Assembly: GCF_003148645.1 (NCBI RefSeq)
Contig: NZ_QGGP01000007.1
Location: 62,001-126,000 of the forward strand
Direction: 5' to 3'
Source of the DNA: Xanthomarina spongicola
GTDB lineage: Bacteria; Bacteroidota; Bacteroidia; Flavobacteriales; Flavobacteriaceae
DNA: 64,000 nucleotides
Position numbers and translations under genes: made by a program. The number at the start of each line of letters is the position of its first letter. Position 1 is the first letter of the stretch. Positions 59,544 through 64,000 of this stretch are shown in pieces. The notes under the pieces were generated by a model that ran no database searches, was not told where the DNA came from, and saw nothing but the letters and a program-made list of their open reading frames with translations.

Positions 59544-60686
59544 ATGAAATCAAAAACAATAAAAGCCAATTCCACAGAAACCATTATCAAAGAAATTGAT
59601 AAGGCAACTTCTGATGGATTCAAGCCAACTTTAGCAGTTGTTTTTTCTTCTATAAAGCGAGACTGGCTTAGCGTAATTAATGTTTTAAACAAAAAAGAAA
59701 TTACTGTATTTGGAGCTACAACTGCTGGAGAGTTTATTGATGGTGATATTGAAGAAGGTAGCATTGTCATCATGTTGCTCGATATGAATCCATCATCTTT
59801 TAAATTAATATTTCTTGAAACAAGTACAGAAACTACTTTAGAAGATGCAAAAAAACTAGGAGGTATTGGAAAAGAAACCTTTACTAATCCTGCATTCATC
59901 ATAGCAACAGGTGGAATTTTCATAGATGGCGAACAAATTGTGGATGGCATCATGCAAGGTTTTGGAGAGGAAGTCACCATTTTTGGAGGGATGGCAGGAG
60001 ATGATTTGATTGCTGAAAAACCCATTGTTTTTACCAACAATAAAAATAAAGATAACGCCTTAATAGCACTCATCATAGATGAAGACAAAATAGATGTAAG
60101 AGGTATCGCTACCTGTGGCTGGAATGCTATTGGCACCACAAAAACTGTGACTAAAAGCGAAGGCAATATTGTATATACCATTGACGACAAACCAGCATTG
60201 GATATGTTAATGAAATACCTTGGTGTAGATGTAAAGCAAGATAATAACACAGGCATCGTTGCATTTCACAATTCTTGGTATTACCCACTTCAATTGGAAA
60301 GAGAAAACGGTGATACTGTAATACGTGCAACCAGATTTGCAAACAGTGAAGATCGTTCACTTATCTGTACTGGAAGCGTACCTCAAGGTGCTCAAATCAA
60401 GTTTTCACTGCCACCAGATTTTGACGCCATAGAAACAGTGGTTGCAGAATGTGCGAGTATTAAAGATAATGAGCAACAACAGGCAGATGCTTTAATTATG
60501 TTCTCGTGTGTAAGCAGACATCTATCGTTTGGAGCTTTAATGAAAGAAGAAATAGAACAAGTTCAAAACGTTTGGAATGCACCTATGGTAGGCTTTTTTA
60601 CTTATGGCGAATATGGTAAATCAAAAATTGGCACAAATGAATTTCACAACAATGCCTGTTGTGTTGTAGCCCTAAAAGAAAAATAA
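59544..60686 (+). CDS. FIST signal-transduction protein, paralog 3
   Basis: A 380-residue FIST N-FIST C protein, sister of paralog 2. Variable positions between the two concentrate around residues 90-125 ('LIFLETSTETTLEDAKKLGG' here) and 232-262 ('VDVKQDNNTGIVAFHNSWYY'), which may be ligand-facing. The C-terminus is 'NNACCVVALKEK'. Gaps of 3 nt to both neighbours indicate tight translational coupling. Confidence 0.92.
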   Translation: MKSKTIKANSTETIIKEIDKATSDGFKPTLAVVFSSIKRDWLSVINVLNKKEITVFGATTAGEFIDGDIEEGSIVIMLLDMNPSSFKLIFLETSTETTLEDAKKLGGIGKETFTNPAFIIATGGIFIDGEQIVDGIMQGFGEEVTIFGGMAGDDLIAEKPIVFTNNKNKDNALIALIIDEDKIDVRGIATCGWNAIGTTKTVTKSEGNIVYTIDDKPALDMLMKYLGVDVKQDNNTGIVAFHNSWYYPLQLERENGDTVIRATRFANSEDRSLICTGSVPQGAQIKFSLPPDFDAIETVVAECASIKDNEQQQADALIMFSCVSRHLSFGALMKEEIEQVQNVWNAPMVGFFTYGEYGKSKIGTNEFHNNACCVVALKEK

Positions 60687-60689
60687 AAA

Positions 60690-61850
60690 ATGAGATCAAA
60701 ATCAATACATGGTAAATCTGTTTCTGACATCCAAAGTGAATTGGATAATGCAATGGTTGATAGATTTAACCCAACATTAGCCATTGTCTTTATTTCTGTA
60801 AAGCAAGACAGAAACGCTATATGTAAATTGTTAGATTCCAAAAACTTGGATGTATTTGGTGCCACATCCTGTGGCGAGTTTATAAATGGACACCAAACTA
60901 AAGGTGAAATTGCCATTTTACTTTTAGAATTATCAAAAGATCATTACACCATTCTTTTTGAAGACATAGGAGATAGAACCTTGGATGAAACAGTTTCAAA
61001 TCTGGCTAATACTGCCTTGAAACAATTTATTAATCCCTCGCTTATAGTTTGCAGTCCAGGCGTTAACGAAAAAGAAGAAATTTTTGAAGGCGAGAAAATG
61101 GTAAAAAGACTTGAAGAAAGCCTCGGACCAGATAAAATTTTCTTTGGAGGTATGGCAGGAGATGATTGGTTATTTAAAGGAAGCTTTGTTTTTACAAATG
61201 AAAAAGAAACTGCTTGTGGACTTGTAGCTCTGGTATTAAACGCAGATAAAATTAATTTAAAAGGAATGGCCATTACTGGTTGGAAACCTTTGGGAATTAC
61301 AAGGACAGTTACTAAAAGCAATGACAATTTACTTTACGAGATAGATAATAAATCTGCTGTTGAACTATACTTGAAATATTTAGGGAAAGAAGGCAAAATA
61401 ACAGAAAACAATTTTAATGTATTTATAGAGTTAGGATTTGAATATCCATTCATAGTAGAAAGGGATAAAAACGAAACAATACTAATAACACCAATGAAAA
61501 TTGACAGTAATGAAAAAGCACTTGTCATGAATCTACCTATATCAGAAGGCACAAAATTTTGGTTTACCAATCCTCCAGATTTCGATATTGTTGAAGAGGT
61601 AATTGAAAAAGCAACCCAATTAAAACAAGATTCTAAAGAAGAAGCCGATGCCATGTTGATTTTTTCATGCGCAGGAAGACACCCTATTCTTGGACCAATG
61701 GTAACAGATGAAAATGAAAGACTCGCTGAAACGTGGAATACACCAATGGCTGGTTTTTTTACCTATGGTGAATTTGGACGCGTGCTAAATGGCAAACAAA
61801 ATTTTCATTCAGGAGCATGTTGTTGGGTAACCCTAAAAGAAAAAGAATGA
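60690..61850 (+). CDS. FIST signal-transduction protein, paralog 4 (divergent)
   Basis: A 386-residue FIST N-FIST C protein and the most divergent of the four. It keeps 'VFGATSCGEFING', 'FFGGMAGDDW', 'MAITGWKPLGITRTVTKSND' and 'ADAMLIFSCAGRHPILGPMV', plus the Cys pair 'SGACCWVTLKEKE'. But the 'C(S/A/T)G(S/T)VPQG' loop of the others is replaced by 'MNLPISEGTKFWFTNPPDFD'. It may recognise a different ligand or act as the adaptor to the kinase. Its last codons overlap the kinase start by 4 nt. Confidence 0.9.
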   Translation: MRSKSIHGKSVSDIQSELDNAMVDRFNPTLAIVFISVKQDRNAICKLLDSKNLDVFGATSCGEFINGHQTKGEIAILLLELSKDHYTILFEDIGDRTLDETVSNLANTALKQFINPSLIVCSPGVNEKEEIFEGEKMVKRLEESLGPDKIFFGGMAGDDWLFKGSFVFTNEKETACGLVALVLNADKINLKGMAITGWKPLGITRTVTKSNDNLLYEIDNKSAVELYLKYLGKEGKITENNFNVFIELGFEYPFIVERDKNETILITPMKIDSNEKALVMNLPISEGTKFWFTNPPDFDIVEEVIEKATQLKQDSKEEADAMLIFSCAGRHPILGPMVTDENERLAETWNTPMAGFFTYGEFGRVLNGKQNFHSGACCWVTLKEKE

Positions 61851-62893
61851 ACCAACACCTACAACATATTTTAGATTTTATTGAAAGTTCAAATCACTTT
61901 TCTGAAGATGACAAAGCTGCCTTATTAAAATCGGTAAAAAGTGCCGATAAAGATTTGCTCATTTCAGATTTTAAATTAGAACGAACTGAAAAAGTAAAAC
62001 GCACCACTGCTATTTTATTAGAGGAAACCATTGAAGAATTAGAGCATAAACGAAAAGCTATAGAAGACACAAAAAATGCACTTCAAAAATCGTTAGATGA
62101 GCTTAAAGCGACTCAAACACAACTAATTCAATCTGAAAAAATGGCAAGTTTAGGTGAATTGACTGCTGGTATTGCACATGAAATTCAAAACCCCTTAAAC
62201 TTCGTCAATAATTTTTCAGAAGTCAGTAAAGAATTGCTAGAAGAGATGCTAGAAGAGCTTCAAAATGGCGACATGGAAGAAGTCAATGCCATTGCTCAAG
62301 ATGTCATTCAGAATCTAGAGAAAATAAACCACCATGGAAAACGTGCAGATGGTATTGTAAAAGGCATGTTACAACATAGTCGAAGCAGTTCTGGAGTAAA
62401 AGAATTAACAGATATCAATGTTTTGGTAGATGAATATTTACGCCTGGCTTATCATGGCTTACGTGCCAAAGACAAATCGTTTAATGCTGCATTAGAAACA
62501 CATTTAGATGATTCCATTGGAAAAATAGAAATTGTGCCACAAGACTTTGGAAGAGTTGTATTAAACCTAATAACCAATGCCTTTTATGCTTGTAATGAAA
62601 AGAAAAAAATGCAAATTGAAGGATATGAACCTAAAGTAACTGTTGAAACAAAAAAAAATAAAGATTTTATAGAAATTCAAGTTCAAGACAATGGTAATGG
62701 TATTCCTAAAAAAGTATTGGATAAAATATTTCAACCATTTTTTACAACCAAACCTACTGGACAAGGGACAGGATTAGGCTTATCCTTAAGTTACGATATT
62801 ATTAAAGCACATGGTGGCGACATTAAAGTAAACACCAAAGAAAACGAAGGCACAGCATTCATTATCACATTGCCAACAACCAAAAACGCATGA
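61847..62893 (+). CDS. Soluble sensor-less histidine kinase
   Basis: A 348-residue cytosolic kinase starting at the ATG at 61847, which overlaps the FIST4 stop; an earlier in-frame ATG at 61817 lies wholly inside FIST4 and is less likely. The first 55 residues are polar helix, residues 56-100 a coiled coil ('EETIEELEHKRKAIEDTKNA'). H111 in 'ELTAGIAHEIQNPLNF' is the phosphoacceptor. The HATPase has 'LNLITNAFYAC', 'VQDNGNGIPKKVLDKIFQPF', 'FTTKPTGQGTGLGLSLSYDI'. No PAS, GAF, receiver or membrane segment is present, so the signal should come from partner proteins, plausibly the FIST paralogs. Confidence 0.93.
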   Translation: MNQHLQHILDFIESSNHFSEDDKAALLKSVKSADKDLLISDFKLERTEKVKRTTAILLEETIEELEHKRKAIEDTKNALQKSLDELKATQTQLIQSEKMASLGELTAGIAHEIQNPLNFVNNFSEVSKELLEEMLEELQNGDMEEVNAIAQDVIQNLEKINHHGKRADGIVKGMLQHSRSSSGVKELTDINVLVDEYLRLAYHGLRAKDKSFNAALETHLDDSIGKIEIVPQDFGRVVLNLITNAFYACNEKKKMQIEGYEPKVTVETKKNKDFIEIQVQDNGNGIPKKVLDKIFQPFFTTKPTGQGTGLGLSLSYDIIKAHGGDIKVNTKENEGTAFIITLPTTKNA

Positions 62894-64000
62894 AACTGAC
62901 CAAAAAAATAGAAACCGAAATCTGGAAGATTTATGATACTTGGATGCAAGGATACCTGAATGCAGATGTCGAAACATATAATTATTATTTTGATGAAGAC
63001 TATCATTTTATAGGCTCGACAAACAATGAAGAATTTCTAAACAAAAAAGATACTACAGATTTTTTTAGAGCTACAGGAGACCAATTTGCAGGATTGACAG
63101 ATTTGCGCAAGGAAACTAAAACACTTGAAGTATTTGGAGAACATGTTTTTTTAACCCATTTTTTTGATGCTTGGTTTAAAAACGATAAGGACTGGAGTTA
63201 TTATGGGAGATTTCGATTTTCTTCTGTAATGCATAAAACTAAAGAAGGCTGGCGTTTTATATATCAACATTTTTCGATGCCAGACTCTAAATCTGAAGAA
63301 GGGCAAACCATTGGCTTCGATAAAGTCCATCTTGAAAATCAAGAGCTTCGAGAAGCTATTCTACGTAGAACTACTGAGCTGGAGCAAAAAAATCGTGAAC
63401 TCGAAGTAGAAACAGCTTTAGAACGTATTCGTGCTCAAGCAGTTGCCATGAAAGAATCTTCAGACTTACTTGATATCGTGGTTACTATGCGTAACGAATT
63501 TATTAAACTAGGTCATGAAGCCCATTATTTCTGGCATATGATGTGGTTGCCAAAAACCTATGAAAAAGCGATGACTTCTGGTGATGGTAGCAAAATTGGT
63601 TTTGTCATGGAGTTACCAAGACATATTCATGGTGACATTCCTCAATTAGCAAAATGGGAAAAAAGCAAAAAACCAACCGTTGTGTATGCTATGAATATTG
63701 ACGAAGCCATTGATTATGTTGACAAAATGGTCAACTTAGGTGATTTTCAAAGTATAGATCCGCAAGCACCAACTCATGATGACATTAAACATATTGGTGG
63801 TTTGACCTTTATTATGGCAAGAACCACTCATGGAGAAATAGGTTACTCTTTGCCAGGAATAGTGAAAAATCCACCTGCAGAAGATCTAGATATTTTAATA
63901 CAATTTGCAGGAGCTTTCGACTTAGCACATCGAAGGTTTTTAGACCTTCAAAAAGCTGAAAAGCAAGCTAAAGAAGTGAAGATAGAATTGGCACTTGAAA
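62890..64000 (+). CDS. NTF2-like/coiled-coil/sensor protein, 5' part only
   Basis: The ATG at 62890 overlaps the kinase stop (ATGA), and the frame is open to the window edge, 370 codons without a stop. Residues 1-130 look like a SnoaL/NTF2 fold with aromatic pocket residues ('WKIYDTWMQGYLNADVETYN', 'VFLTHFFDAWFKNDKDWSYY', 'FIYQHFSMPDS'). Residues 145-195 are a coiled coil ('TELEQKNRELEVETALERIR'). From about 200 a GAF-like sensory domain follows ('LGHEAHYFWHMMWLPKTYEK', 'GGLTFIMARTTHGEIGY'), then another helix starts. In Bacteroidota such N-termini are usually followed by a kinase or cyclase output domain, here beyond the edge. Confidence 0.75.
   Translation, partial: MKLTKKIETEIWKIYDTWMQGYLNADVETYNYYFDEDYHFIGSTNNEEFLNKKDTTDFFRATGDQFAGLTDLRKETKTLEVFGEHVFLTHFFDAWFKNDKDWSYYGRFRFSSVMHKTKEGWRFIYQHFSMPDSKSEEGQTIGFDKVHLENQELREAILRRTTELEQKNRELEVETALERIRAQAVAMKESSDLLDIVVTMRNEFIKLGHEAHYFWHMMWLPKTYEKAMTSGDGSKIGFVMELPRHIHGDIPQLAKWEKSKKPTVVYAMNIDEAIDYVDKMVNLGDFQSIDPQAPTHDDIKHIGGLTFIMARTTHGEIGYSLPGIVKNPPAEDLDILIQFAGAFDLAHRRFLDLQKAEKQAKEVKIELALE

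Noticed and set aside
58382-60256. Long open frames on the minus strand opposite FIST genes 2 and 3 (58382-58999, 59498-60256, 205 and 252 residues)
   Set aside because: They lie wholly inside strong plus-strand FIST genes, have Ser/Pro/Ile-rich composition typical of reverse-complement shadows and show no known motif.
61817-61846. Earlier ATG for the histidine kinase gene
   Set aside because: It lies wholly inside FIST4; the ATG at 61847 gives the usual ATGA stop-start overlap seen again at 62890.

Overview
The window is AT-rich DNA from a member of the Bacteroidota, most likely a marine-type Flavobacteriaceae. The grounds are: four giant secreted proteins with type B (CHU_C, gliding-motility-associated) C-terminal sorting domains and one with a type A tail, both of which are type IX secretion (T9SS) signals; Bacteroidota promoter elements (TAnnTTTG at -7) in front of many genes; and families typical of the group, such as DUF6090, TPR histidine kinases of the HisKA_2 class paired with LytTR regulators, and choice-of-anchor L proteins. 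No rRNA, tRNA, insertion sequence with a transposase, or CRISPR array was seen. No gene-free stretch exceeds 300 bases.

Layout. 1-5309: small single genes (partial hypothetical, CsgG-like secreted protein, DUF2200, GNAT, membrane protein, C45 peptidase/acyltransferase); two spacers carry a shared 53-bp hairpin repeat. 5336-14662: a surface-glycan cluster on mixed strands (four GT2, two GT4, one GT32, a CE4 deacetylase, a methyltransferase, a polysaccharide pyruvyl transferase). 14671-18755: tsaC, a GxxExxY (PDDEXK) gene inside a 519-bp unit with 19-bp terminal inverted repeats, the CCA-adding enzyme, a GNAT and heme A synthase. 18780-22219: a pRiA4b ORF-3-like protein, an unknown conserved protein and an ABC exporter. 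22246-34803: four consecutive T9SS type B proteins built from different copy numbers of one ~94-residue module. 34883-41751: uvrB, a TerB-like protein, DUF1456, cysH, sucC, a type A T9SS protein and an SRPBCC protein, with two strong terminators.

41810-55222: a TPR histidine kinase and LytTR response regulator, followed by a run of mostly exported small-molecule enzymes and ligand-binding folds: SDRs, a RidA lipoprotein, cupins, NTF2-fold proteins, an alpha/beta hydrolase, an amidohydrolase-NTF2 fusion and DUF418. Two spacers in this run carry direct repeats with a 21-bp period, the geometry expected for LytTR binding; two others carry weaker relatives. 55236-56884: two DUF6090 genes plus a truncated third copy.

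56921-64000 (open at the right edge): a tightly packed operon of four tandem FIST sensor paralogs, an EthD-family protein between the first two, a soluble histidine kinase with no recognisable sensor domain, and a partial NTF2-coiled-coil-sensor protein. I consider this the best candidate for a little-described system: a cytosolic multi-FIST signalling module. The second is the inverted-repeat-bounded GxxExxY nuclease unit, which looks like a minimal mobile element. All functional statements are from sequence reading only; no database search was possible.
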